DNA from: a virus
Strand: one strand, 5' to 3'
Virus record (IMG/VR): IMGVR_UViG_3300032011_000096
Location: 1 to 27,626 of that record
DNA: 27,626 nt
Made by a program: the position numbers and the translations under genes. Position 1 is the stretch's first letter. Each line of letters starts with the position of its first letter. Below are positions 20,001 to 26,298 of this stretch, piece by piece. The notes beneath the pieces are model-generated. The model saw only the letters and a program-made list of their open reading frames with translations. It had not been told where the DNA came from and ran no database searches.

Positions 20001-20829
20001 GGAAATCTTCGGAAATGTCTGTTGGGGCAGTAGCAGGAGCAATACCACTAGTATCTGGTGCGCTAACTGGATCAGGACCAATTGTAGTAAATTCTGTTTG
20101 AGGAGTAACACCTACAAGACCTGATAATCGATTTACCAATTCTTGTGTAGTAGGGTCACCCTCAAACCAAGTTGGATTCTGTTCTACTACTTTAGTAGAT
20201 AAAAGCTCTCTAGCTGGTCTATCGTCCCCATTTATAGCAGCTCGCAGTATTTTAGATCCATCACCCGCTCCAAGAGTATGCATTACATGCATACTGCCAT
20301 CCGTTACAGGAATGTTTTTACTTTCTAGATTGGCCTTATTTTCATCCATTAAAAGACCCATAGCAATTTCTTGCTGAGCTGGATCTCTACGTCCATCTGT
20401 GGTTAGACCCTTATCAGGATATTTCTCCATTAAGCCATTCCACGTACGTGGCATAAATTGGTACAGTCCTGTAGCTCCTGATAATGGATTTACTGCATTG
20501 GGATTCTTATTAGATTCTGCTATTTTAGCTTTTTCTTTATACTTTTCAGAATTGAATGTACTGGTATCAGCTGCTTGGCTTTGATCTGCCATTGCAGCAC
20601 CAGGAGGTAAGCTTTCAGAACCTGGAGGAGGGTAATTATGTGGTTCAGTGAGCTCTGTTTTCTTTTGGAACTTCTCTTTAGCTAAAGCAATAGAAGCTTC
20701 TTTTTTTCTACCTTGAACTTCTGATTGAGCTTGTTGTAACTTTTGAACAAAATTAGTAGGACCTGGCTGTTCTTCTAATACAGTAGTATCACCATTTAAT
20801 GCTCGTTTAATACCATCAAATTGTCCCAT
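8062..20829 (-). CDS. Giant virion protein: transglycosylase, N4-type virion RNA polymerase, metallopeptidase
   Basis: 4,255 aa, the last of a T7-like ejection trio. In order: (1) residues 95-240, lytic transglycosylase, E105 with GATGLYQFMP at 118-127; (2) 240-500, Pro/Glu-rich linker with repeats; (3) about 770-960, Gly/Ala-rich hydrophobic segments; (4) charged coiled coils to about 1650; (5) about 1655-1785, DUF4326-like (GNPW 1707-1710, SHAKVLA 1774-1780); (6) about 1800-2950, N4-type RNA polymerase: GR 2237-2238, motif A D2370 (EIDGISNG), motif B R2480/K2484/Y2492-G2493, motif C H2782-D2783; (7) HELVH 3203-3207 with E3285, a gluzincin-like metallopeptidase; (8) about 3300-4255, helical, unknown. 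Spacing of the polymerase residues fits N4 gp50. Inferred role: digest peptidoglycan, enter the cell and transcribe early genes. The start has no clear Shine-Dalgarno, which would suit low copy number. Confidence 0.9.
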   Translation of the reverse strand: MGQFDGIKRALNGDTTVLEEQPGPTNFVQKLQQAQSEVQGRKKEASIALAKEKFQKKTELTEPHNYPPPGSESLPPGAAMADQSQAADTSTFNSEKYKEKAKIAESNKNPNAVNPLSGATGLYQFMPRTWNGLMEKYPDKGLTTDGRRDPAQQEIAMGLLMDENKANLESKNIPVTDGSMHVMHTLGAGDGSKILRAAINGDDRPARELLSTKVVEQNPTWFEGDPTTQELVNRLSGLVGVTPQTEFTTIGPDPVSAPDTSGIAPATAPTDISEDFLGQQDTRRGLQPQPVVEADPTIPEQPPREPAYKKILEDLEQVQQLQLEKGKPAEEIKPDIPPLETFSEDFIGQQDTRPQLETPKAVKPSTPTEIIKTFQVPESPDVAPIEPSDLAVPGGAAAKLVDSNQKKIAIQKASPIEAEIKKTEVSEATLAYGFQGQLHDELTTMGREPTTVPSKPDEDFKPEVDIDRRDPGKDRERAEARQREIAEFKKIDEELKIQSIEDTSLSEQEQRNLAIKTEAKIPKKVEEKIKEDPTLEILKTDPAVYGNPNIPVNLMPDLGTPYSPDYLRELSDALSAVDITAPGLRGLSAPNYMESTSPAIQTDGRVSAHADGTWSVRVADGSVLPGLDEVTAKSFSAYQAADVRARDLGAPTSTLGNYFNMFMQSWAIPAEMGFSAFTGATTLTQQVDDYNTFRDRSGDTTAITPEEVAQYKAGTLSEEHPNFQALTQLHNQAQVNRKQLQSIHEEAQKYRDAFPVNDADYQGAVAAAEVIQKYKGTGAAIWHSVSNDLGTMMEQGIASIGFMVALTAGGPPMQLAMLTMLAKGRANQAIEEFVTRTGKEPTTEERSRINWSSAAGLVAEKVSAGVLVKVIGKFPGIGGQLAWTKKMKAAVDTQNKTFKDGLLYRGVLAPIGGLAGEAQQGAATSFFEQYAQTGTADIDKIGMAAYYEAVATPGAAGGMIVTSGAYGAGKGVTRKIFGIDKAENKAKLQRGLARIESELAKITKLENINKTIEEQGPLSAAAEKEKDALGGVILFGDLADSEKLGFDPKAAELKKEWEETKAKIAEIEETGKVSGEQFELGFEDTETALSETAKKQLATLRRQEQVLYAQLLTPVSIEVETKIRTAYRKSLEKALGRNKDLLKEGKFSFRHLEKKYAEFISIDKGEIDPDVGKPIEDSELNNILDEMGVTPKASTLQKLSRVVKRGLTPEQKTKIGKILNKSLKKALDTGESVFSIFGSNFLEGSLDPDNFTDEQLKAEQDKAKTPEDKAAIQKIRDLKALKIRLEKEDTSTIDKDLEEVDTEILEGRSARWKGIDTYRTDILKLIAEFKKDNPDPSARDERRLGQRITKIKDLMRNHAENLHNKFIAFQAAQAAYEKLTSQEIEDGKGIIVIGERVENDAGLRTMKYTVSQVALTDTEFQKERKKGLESRKSNERQYLFRIGENSSKLIRALSNEAKFGEAAVSIVEGYQDTSYNTSLEQQKSERLANKELTEELERIKAELSVPTKEASKKDIDDVVLKTGEKAYVEVTYTHKKGRKIKYRVFADGTIKSVSQAGNEIERYKNTKEGTTQDDTKQEILALAAEKRGEKTDADSKKKSGEQLELPFKEGELPKGKTPVSDETTKTTPGVVEPLKPGEKGYQLPLLFGKTVKEKVYAVIDGIIQFFEGAKKAKQYAIENSDSAVYTLRVNKKDGDSIPHVTPEFHFGNPWSAGGYTGLNFKTDSVQEAVDNYEAWLNDNDTEVEPERRQWILDQIDGTLFDTRDLLYFKKADISHAKVLAERIAARKSTKKAPTTIKAPTTIQNFIAAVAETYKTVITKADPAIKNIGKNIENILGIVGKKFLDLVDLDISSPGINTLTDANFASSTTLTDALVELGLSKDGAKILTKRFIDFRKRYEKILSSKSMPAFAVKRPLTILMRKNDRTGKEELPNQVLFAMMISTMVWSKQNSGDTIRFRSNYDREDFLYGGHGKLKGNDYEQLENLGADYTQTINRLGRQIQNILRVTKKDLREKDPDITDGGINLYYQNLGVDLGIVAVQIAETEIDNSGTGHIFSIEEHTWKFDGKDKVEGRRFNNGPEKYRHIVTNENAPSLTPEEIEALDGINEINKSNIDTDKGPLKSIPEVSTDIKNVLTKIPAKVIFRLKSLQKTPWSAAESMGIFSKLASNGHTQLLYELAGYQAFDPDTVMVQEAKSLESQNSDKTTAIDEILEAYENGDLEEFYFKYELQNQHRILMQGRINPQNSKVSRFLLQSWGPTKYNKKNLWMFKLAIAQNLGFKIDKKDYKTSALEFDKITADPIILEAVAALTALDNAKDEKTQQKHAAALAKVLPQIKAKYEVAHGTSIINALTGLSKYKKDGTFESDVVMEIDGISNGWAMNVLQFPMFGTNLEKIFGQVGIYFGDNTKHDTDQQDVYERLVEIMKEFMGADSAWGYESNRLKKEGWDKEAIAEAEEEYVSTYNKRDAALTQLYPDLKNGDLRSLVKYPFLIYMYGGGIERISNDVAGDIVTSINSQLSRMQREYNDLNNPSPELKKQLEEDLAARDIVARSQEDYLKEVVEPYFDNLKAFNIETTVNPDGSVERHGMNAIDNKFIEAFKSNDTNIYKLQLNELFLQDGIAKVLAPRFDGALDHMLGETKEARNAVIQMGEILHSVFITHFNKAYEKALKETKRNSLTKTEIDELIITNTDRLMEVYPQYEGPLSQFKDNIMEGGIDLTKRETSGTPNTPERVASNFKDGDVTSNPSKLEFVAPGVSALIRQIINMDSVLLTLTLGKHPRMLALHDAFMGSPAQLVEAAENYNADFLKFGREHSVIQKTYEQVLHVIGITEDLGLFDAVDKHIKENAFANRFIEKAESKKGYKQLMFRDPKLKKGKKDTSITGTVGRVKKERDKLEKKIKENGGKISAYQMYMPTEELADTVKSVTGGIKKKVNETLEEWEARLQKKQNKRKQIRYTGDDINPLEDGILTAIAKLGGISQLNSKGGDQFGEFQLDGYTYSDAPSGLGGAWPAFRVNSGGLDVDDMRILLKGHKYLTNPDDHNEIFTKVQKEIANPEKKQKPSEGQQADVDNTDFEALYEQFLKKDEKDSESFDSLDDLPKSDARTVLESGLTLNTITDLFNKVKEYSVNYYNSKQEMNDHTSVLEDVLGILGGGLTETSNLSFALEQINGITQGTYETKRNHIRVSVARQMPLSIGGQSPQEVYTHELVHAMTWQAIQDNPLLADNIAALYRQVEADLKTNPEFKGEGWRVFLPKGIGKPSVNDIATAKQQYKYVFDNPKQEAHKLHEFLAYAVTNKQMINYLKTQPSAIRKDFIGKLLRAVEMVVNTFKRVFGNAASNSADKNGFEQMLAITEHLVAIQSKHQSKAQQLQSKTYAFLDEADKKISKFAEVQSRKMMNSDAKTRIGTVAQGLVAGTVYTLSESATFQRMRRYSIQNINKTLRGVANEIGGGALSEEMIEQLLHAKVNISKARQEAERSTIQWFNGDNAEGIDSIWKSVDPKDNHSMSVELKEALTDVLFKADLSSLITAGFTHAEIKDFINDNNAINVTQKTIKKKLKQLQSDGFRPSIRYAEELGYHIATGKTKLRAAHMNAHTIATKYLNTPSQEQISLLDAYTTLEALKHIDSRKSSNVRDLVDNEFIADKTQNGFIDMLDSHLAYKEDSQNALFKDNPTQMVKGYIIERVDNLTSTKVGTAADAEKMKRAGYTESYPLAKFDSNQTYDTLYVSRHMPEVTDVSGVLSTTNQRNMGTTLTEIFMRDPAYEVNGKPDFVLIKQKVKAFIDAENKKSDPGSDTFLQEDDSLKLRPVMDETGRITDYRVLMDHQKTKELLRPDLEIQNVFAHMNSSLIDKQASLANNLETIDILVDEQLDLFESHPKEFTNILDPEGAYIERYYKLPKSVRDRIQSYAVDGKFMVREDIIDKVFGYKSFDISQLKRLDGHPRTKYVAALAHYLVKQIVGYGKDRIVIGMPQVIFSNLFSNISQLAMRKIPLSYIFYKIVEGVSEYSKYRTAHEERGRLRQLKNSKKLSDNSPEAQQIARLTAQIENNKLHRMSEAGLNSLIVEDINDAQTDGYFNRMRRMLRLESFQFKGYTDRIPKKVGTAANWLFLTKSSKPYQMSRHLVQMTDFLGRYVMIEHATKVKGRSFKEAMHEALNAFVLFDEALVPALEAIDAVGATSFLSYFLRNQRASKQLVQASPTSVALSAGIQYTTGIPTLGNVNASWLAGDMSPNMLQFDDLFDEANNATGFEVVAWFQGLFN
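19771..19803 (-). repeat. Peptide repeat SEDFxGQQDTR, copy 2
   Basis: Second copy (SEDFIGQQDTR, residues 343-353) of the linker motif at 19981-20013. A weaker pair in the same linker is TEFTTIGPDP (245-254) and DELTTMGREP (440-449). Confidence 0.7.
19981..20013 (-). repeat. Peptide repeat SEDFxGQQDTR, copy 1 (linker of the giant protein)
   Basis: Codes for SEDFLGQQDTR (residues 273-283). A second copy, SEDFIGQQDTR (residues 343-353), lies at 19771-19803, exactly 210 nt (70 codons) away. Both sit in a Pro/Glu-rich linker. The DNA differs at several third positions while the peptide is kept, which suggests selection on the peptide, for example as a docking motif. Confidence 0.7.
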
Positions 20830-20858
20830 AGTTTTGTATTAATCAAGGTGAGGAAAGG

Positions 20859-22874
20859 TTAGTCAGTCAAACCTTTGGGTGTAAGACGCATGTACATATC
20901 TCCTAATGTATTAAATACTTTATCTGCATCCGATCCGCTTTTCCACTTCCCCTTCTCATCATACTTTAATACACTCGCATCTAATTGGGGTAAGTCATCT
21001 GTAGATATTTTTTTAGATGCATCTGTTACACTAGCATTATGTGTTTCTGCTTCTTTAGTAGTAGAGTTTACTATTTGTCCTTGTAAATCTGCAATTATTT
21101 GCATATTACTACGACCACCTGATGTCTTATCTGCACTACCACCATAAGGGTTAATATGCCCTAATATTGCTGTTAATGCTGCATTTTTCTTAATGCCTGT
21201 CATGTCCCCTGTTTTACTTCCAATACCAGCAAGAGGAAAATCATTTGGGTCCATCCATAAAAAGTTAGAATCCTTATCCATATTAGCACCGCTAAGAATT
21301 TCAGCTATTGCTATGCTATAGGTCTTTTGAGTATCCTCATGTAATTTATCCCAATTTCCAATAAACCCTTTCCATTTAACAACAGTTTTTGATAACTGGT
21401 CTTTTAATTTAATTATATCTTTTTGTTTAAGCTCAACTCCTTCTTTTTTAAACTTACTAAATAAGGTGTCATAAACATACCCCTTTATTTTACCAGGATT
21501 ATTAGTTATACCTTGTAAAATAGTTGAACGCCTTTCAACTCTAGCTTTTTCATCATCAAATCTATGCTGTTCAGCAAGAGCTTTTAATTTTGCAGGTAAA
21601 GCTCCAGATGCAAATTTAACAGCTAAACCACTCTTTTGAATTTTAGTCCCAACCTGTTTAATTATTTCCCCTCGATCTGCAAAAGGAAGTTCATCAGTTA
21701 AAGTTTGTATTTGTGCATCTACGAAGTCTCTTACGTTAGTTGGTGAATAGTCATCTAAACCAAGAGGTTTAATTTGTACGCTTTTCTTTTTTGTAATTGG
21801 GTCTATAACTACTTGTGTTCCTCCACCAAATTGCTTAAGAAAAGCTTCTTCTGGATCAAAACTATTTTGTGTGTAATCTGTTATTGCTCTCTGAGTCCAT
21901 GTTGTTAATCTTGCTTTTGCCGAAGGTCCTAAAGAATCAGGATTTTCTTCCATTTGTCGATTTAATTCTCTTAAATCGCTTCTGAACTGCTCACTATTTT
22001 CAGGAGTATGTTTCTTTTTTAAAGCTTCAAATGACTTAGTTAGAGCTTTACTACTCTCTCTCCATGTTTTTACAACAGATTGTTTTCTAACACTTTCGTC
22101 TCTTACATCTTTTTTATCAGGAGTTAGTTTTTCATACCAATCCTGTGCTTCAAATAGAGTACCTGCTTCAGTTCTAGTAATAGCTGCTTTAGCTTGTTGT
22201 CTTAAAACTGATTCATCTGCATAAGGATGAAGTTTTTTTAATCTACTATAAGTGTCATTAATTAAAGTATTATAAGATGCTCTAGTGTATGATTCGTTAT
22301 TTTCTGGATCTACATACTTTGTTATAAAAGCATCATCAATTCCTGTATCTGTATTACGAGCGAGTTCATTAGCTTTTGCTTTGAGAAGACCTTTATGGTC
22401 TGAAAGTTGATCCTCAGGAAGCTGTGCCATTGCCTTATTAAGATTTTCTAAGGTTATATTAGGATCTGCTAATATCTCATTAGTTCTTATTCTGGATTTG
22501 TCCGCTCTTACCTTTTCATCTACATTTAAATCCCCAAGTATTTGCTGTCTAGCACTTTCAGCTGTAGTGTAATCTTCTGCTTGTAAATCAGTCGTAGCTT
22601 TATTAATTCTATCTAAATTCATCCATCCTGTCTCAGCTTGCTTTAAAGCATCTTGACGTGCTGCATCATCTGGAAGAGCACCTAATTCAGCTATGAATTC
22701 ATCTGTTTCTCTTTTCTGTTTATCATCTGCATATTGATCAACGTTAGTACCCAGTCCTTCAATAGCAGCACCTAAGGCATCGCCAGATCTAGTTAACAAA
22801 GCATTTGCAGAAGCATTACTAGGCCCAGTAACGTTCTTCCAAGTAATAGGGATATAGTCTCCAGACTTAGCCAT
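20859..22874 (-). CDS. Internal virion (ejection) protein, T7 gp15-like by position
   Basis: A 671-aa, almost wholly helical, charged protein starting at ATG 22874-22872 with GGAG upstream. It has no signal peptide and no transmembrane helix. The N-terminus (YIPITWKNVTGPSNASANALL) and the long series of Asp/Lys/Gln-rich helices resemble the core proteins that podophages store inside the capsid and inject. It lies between a 170-aa and a transglycosylase-bearing giant protein, which reproduces the T7 order gp14 (196 aa), gp15 (747 aa), gp16 (1,318 aa, N-terminal transglycosylase). By analogy it would form the periplasmic part of the ejection tube. Gene order and size support this; primary sequence identity to gp15 was not checked. 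The stop (TAA, 20861-20859) is 29 bp before the giant gene. Confidence 0.65.
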   Translation of the reverse strand: MAKSGDYIPITWKNVTGPSNASANALLTRSGDALGAAIEGLGTNVDQYADDKQKRETDEFIAELGALPDDAARQDALKQAETGWMNLDRINKATTDLQAEDYTTAESARQQILGDLNVDEKVRADKSRIRTNEILADPNITLENLNKAMAQLPEDQLSDHKGLLKAKANELARNTDTGIDDAFITKYVDPENNESYTRASYNTLINDTYSRLKKLHPYADESVLRQQAKAAITRTEAGTLFEAQDWYEKLTPDKKDVRDESVRKQSVVKTWRESSKALTKSFEALKKKHTPENSEQFRSDLRELNRQMEENPDSLGPSAKARLTTWTQRAITDYTQNSFDPEEAFLKQFGGGTQVVIDPITKKKSVQIKPLGLDDYSPTNVRDFVDAQIQTLTDELPFADRGEIIKQVGTKIQKSGLAVKFASGALPAKLKALAEQHRFDDEKARVERRSTILQGITNNPGKIKGYVYDTLFSKFKKEGVELKQKDIIKLKDQLSKTVVKWKGFIGNWDKLHEDTQKTYSIAIAEILSGANMDKDSNFLWMDPNDFPLAGIGSKTGDMTGIKKNAALTAILGHINPYGGSADKTSGGRSNMQIIADLQGQIVNSTTKEAETHNASVTDASKKISTDDLPQLDASVLKYDEKGKWKSGSDADKVFNTLGDMYMRLTPKGLTD

Positions 22875-22901
22875 AAAAATCTCCTAAATTAAACTATCTA
22901 A

Positions 22902-23414
22902 TTAACCAACAGGTATAAGGTCTCTCATGTCAGTACGACCTTGAGCAGCCTTCCACGCATTTACTTCTCTAGTACGATTATTGCTTTTACCTATATCAAT
23001 ATTCATTGCTTTTTGTTGCATACCGAAGTTCTGATTATACTGCCGCTTATTTTCTTCTAATTGATCTTCTGCTATACCCAAACCTTTAATAGCAGCCCAA
23101 CCTCTAGCTAAATTACCAATACCACCTAAGCCTGCACTTATCATGTTTGCAGTGCCTTTATTCCATCCAAATCCTTCATCTACTTTAGGTGTACTACCGC
23201 CTGGATTACGACTAGGAAGTTGTATTGTACCGTCTGCACCTATATACAACCCGCTCATTTGTTGTCCAAATGAAGTAGTACTTGCAGCGCCCCAATCATC
23301 TGGATCTTCAGAACCCTGACCTGGGATTCTGTAGTTTGTATTCCTGTCGTCAGTACCTGCTACATTACCGTATCTATACTTTTGCTGCGTGCTTGGTGCG
23401 AAATAACTTCCCAT
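22902..23414 (-). CDS. Small internal virion protein, T7 gp14-like by position
   Basis: A 170-aa protein with a strong ribosome binding site (AAGGAG before ATG 23414-23412). The first 85 residues are Gly/Ser/Asn-rich and probably extended. Then a short Gly/Ala-rich hydrophobic helix (MISAGLGGIGNLARGWAAI, about 91-109) leads into a polar helix (EDQLEENKRQYNQNFGMQQK, about 116-135). A small protein with one amphipathic or hydrophobic helix followed by a coiled coil is typical of gp14-type ejection proteins, which form the outer-membrane part of the injection channel. As first gene of the trio it fits that place. The family assignment is inference from order, size and pattern. Confidence 0.6.
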   Translation of the reverse strand: MGSYFAPSTQQKYRYGNVAGTDDRNTNYRIPGQGSEDPDDWGAASTTSFGQQMSGLYIGADGTIQLPSRNPGGSTPKVDEGFGWNKGTANMISAGLGGIGNLARGWAAIKGLGIAEDQLEENKRQYNQNFGMQQKAMNIDIGKSNNRTREVNAWKAAQGRTDMRDLIPVG

Positions 23415-23482
23415 AATTTATCTCCTTATATACTACTAATATAATATGTAATATTACCTGTATTTCTTATAATTGTCTATTG

Positions 23483-26290
23483 CTATATACCAACCTGACC
23501 TTCTACTGTACACTTTTGATCGTAGAAGGCACTGTAAGAATAATTTAATCTACCGGTAGCAAGAGGAATATACGCATCATGCATCTGCAAATACGCTTCT
23601 GCACTACAGGTACCACGAGAAAAAACATCACTAAAGCGTAATTCTGACATAACATGTTGATCTTCCAGATCTAGTTGTCTCTGTTTTTCTACTAATTCTG
23701 CGGATGTTCTAGCTTTAAATTTATCAAGTTCTGCATAATCTTTAGCTAACTCTTTTGCTACGCTGTCAGAGTGCAATAGCATAGCTTTACCTGAGGTATC
23801 CAGTGCGGCTATAGCAAATTTTGCAATATCCCATGCATTTAGATCACTAAAATTAGGGGTATTAAAACTCATTCCAGTATAAGAAAGACCGGTGGGAGCA
23901 CTTGTAAATTCTATACTAGTTCCTATATCTGCACCGCCTGAAATATCACTATAAGATCCTGGTTGTAATTCACCTAATCCTACGCCTGATCCAACTGTAA
24001 CACCCGGGTCCCACATACCGATAGCTACTGAACTAAGCATTGTTAATATCATAGCTAATTCTGAATCTTCCCCAACCAGTTCTATAATAATCAGTTTAAC
24101 TACATACTGAACAATCATTTTTATAGCCATAGTGACTAATTTAGTCAGCAATACATTGATAGCTGCATTGATAGCAACAGTAGTAGCAGTAGTTGAAAGT
24201 AGAGTCATTAAAGCTTTAGTTGTGGTTCCTCCATCAGCACCCCATGTTAAAACAGCTACAACTACAATGATAATAATCAGTACGAGAGCTGTAAGCCAAT
24301 CCATACCTTCTTGCACAATTTTTTCATAATGAGCTATGTATATAGATGCGTGGGCTCCAGCTAAAAATAATCGAGCAACTTTATCATGAGATAAGTCTTT
24401 GATAAAAGTATGAATAAATGGAAGTAATAGATCAGCTTTATTTCCAAGATTAAATTTAACTACTCTAAAATGCCCACTAGAGCCATCAACAACTCTACAA
24501 GAAGCGATTGGGGCAACTACTGTATAAGCATCTAATCCTGAAGGTTTGCAGCAATAATAAGTTATTGATTGTCCTACAGTTGTAGCATCTGAGGCTTGTT
24601 GAACTAACCGTAATACGCCTGAACCATTGTTTTCATAAACTAAGTCAGGAGTTAAATATTTTAAAGTAGAAGCAGAATTATCTGATTCTAATAAATTAGG
24701 GGTGGGATTGTTATAACTTAATCTTTCAGTTACTTGTAACCAGTTAGTAGCTTCTCCACTAGTAGTACCTGGATTTGTTACACCATTACCGTCTAGGAAG
24801 TCCTGTACTTCATCCAGATCATCTGCTTTATAACCTACGTTATACGTCCCTTTTCCGGAAGAAACATAATAGGGATAGACTAAACTACCAGAAGCATCAA
24901 AATTAGACATATCTGAATAATATATGCCATTTTCAGCACTTCCACTATTTGCATTAATATCAGTTAAACTAGTGTGTTCGTATGTAATATACGACCATTG
25001 AAATGCTAACTTATTATCATCTGTTGTAATAAGAATATTATTTTGAGGTTTATCATCTCCTGCTGGAGAATTATTATAAGTACCTTGTGTAACGCCTTGT
25101 GAAGGATATAAATTCTCAAACATTTTAAATAAATACGACATACCTGCCTGAGAGGTATCCCACATACGTACACCAAAGTTCACATAAATATGATCTAAGT
25201 CTCCTGGATCTGTTGCTGATTTAGTTAAAATTGTGTCAAGAATATCTTCAGCACTTAAATGAATTATAGATAATATATCCTCAATTTGTTGTGCTTTAGT
25301 TGTACCAAAAGTAGTGTAATTAGAATTACTTAATCTTAACGGAATAGCGGGGAATGCTTGAATAGCAGCACCATCCTGGTCAATAGGATTTTCTACTTCA
25401 TCTAAATCTGTGTATACTCCTGTACCCACTTTATAAATAAATAAATATTTTCTAGCAGGGGCACTATCTCTGTAGTAAGTAGAAACATAGTGTAATTGAG
25501 TTGGTTTGGTAGGTGCTGTATACGGAAGAGTTCTGGTTACAGCTCCAACATTTGCTACATTATATACTTTAATAGTATAGGTATCTGGAGTTGAGTTATA
25601 CACAATATCAGTAAGATCAACTTGCCATCGTTCATCCGCAAATACTTCATCTGAAGTAGTCATTTCACTAGTTATATCAATATCAAAATGATTAGTAGAT
25701 GCAGTTACTTGAACGGTATCTGAAGTAGGAGTGGCAGCACTAGTACTAGTTGTAGAATAATCTACCCCCATTGTATTAGTTCCTACGTTGTATTCTTTAT
25801 TTTCCTGAAGCCAATACTGAACCCAATCTTTCTTAGATAATGCTCTTAAATAAGATCCTTCAGGAGTACATGGAACGCCATTGAGAGTATTTAATGCAGC
25901 TGTTAATTCAGTGTAATCTATAGTTAGAATATAAGATTCTACAGTAGGGAAATTTTCAAAATAATTCCCATCTTCAATAAACTTCATAAACTCTTTAACA
26001 TTTACTTTCAGACTACGAAATGCAAGATTGTATATGAGATTACCGGCAATATCTTCATTGCTGAGAATACTTTGTAAAATTGAATTTAATAGGGGATTAT
26101 CTTTATCTGGATCGTCAAACAGGGGAACGTTATGAACTTCGTAGTACTCAATAATTTGAGTACTACCGGTATCCCAACCAAGAAGTACCATGATCAGTTG
26201 TACAACCATTTCAACCATTTGTACAACTGCTTCAACTATAAATACAATAACATCTATTATTGCTTCAAAAACAGAGGCTATAAAACTCAT
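23483..26290 (-). CDS. Large virion protein with hydrophobic segments (935 aa)
   Basis: Starts at ATG 26290-26288 after AGGAGG. The first 38 residues are strongly hydrophobic with regular Glu/Gln (FIASVFEAIIDVIVFIVEAV, then VQMVEMVVQLIMVLLG), more like a membrane-inserting amphipathic helix than a cleaved signal. Residues 40-640 look like beta-rich soluble domains. A second hydrophobic block at about 650-740 (LTALVLIIIIVVVAVLTWG, then more helices) could span a membrane two or more times. The rest is soluble. It sits between capsid-associated genes and the ejection trio. A role in the tail, in membrane penetration or as a tape-measure-like or ejected protein is likely. N4 gp54 occupies a comparable place. 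I cannot name a family. Confidence 0.7.
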   Translation of the reverse strand: MSFIASVFEAIIDVIVFIVEAVVQMVEMVVQLIMVLLGWDTGSTQIIEYYEVHNVPLFDDPDKDNPLLNSILQSILSNEDIAGNLIYNLAFRSLKVNVKEFMKFIEDGNYFENFPTVESYILTIDYTELTAALNTLNGVPCTPEGSYLRALSKKDWVQYWLQENKEYNVGTNTMGVDYSTTSTSAATPTSDTVQVTASTNHFDIDITSEMTTSDEVFADERWQVDLTDIVYNSTPDTYTIKVYNVANVGAVTRTLPYTAPTKPTQLHYVSTYYRDSAPARKYLFIYKVGTGVYTDLDEVENPIDQDGAAIQAFPAIPLRLSNSNYTTFGTTKAQQIEDILSIIHLSAEDILDTILTKSATDPGDLDHIYVNFGVRMWDTSQAGMSYLFKMFENLYPSQGVTQGTYNNSPAGDDKPQNNILITTDDNKLAFQWSYITYEHTSLTDINANSGSAENGIYYSDMSNFDASGSLVYPYYVSSGKGTYNVGYKADDLDEVQDFLDGNGVTNPGTTSGEATNWLQVTERLSYNNPTPNLLESDNSASTLKYLTPDLVYENNGSGVLRLVQQASDATTVGQSITYYCCKPSGLDAYTVVAPIASCRVVDGSSGHFRVVKFNLGNKADLLLPFIHTFIKDLSHDKVARLFLAGAHASIYIAHYEKIVQEGMDWLTALVLIIIIVVVAVLTWGADGGTTTKALMTLLSTTATTVAINAAINVLLTKLVTMAIKMIVQYVVKLIIIELVGEDSELAMILTMLSSVAIGMWDPGVTVGSGVGLGELQPGSYSDISGGADIGTSIEFTSAPTGLSYTGMSFNTPNFSDLNAWDIAKFAIAALDTSGKAMLLHSDSVAKELAKDYAELDKFKARTSAELVEKQRQLDLEDQHVMSELRFSDVFSRGTCSAEAYLQMHDAYIPLATGRLNYSYSAFYDQKCTVEGQVGI

Positions 26291-26298
26291 AACGCCTC

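Noticed and set aside
23448-23457. Perfect palindrome GTAATATTAC as an operator
   Set aside because: A 10-bp AT-rich palindrome in a very AT-rich gap is likely by chance; no second copy was seen.
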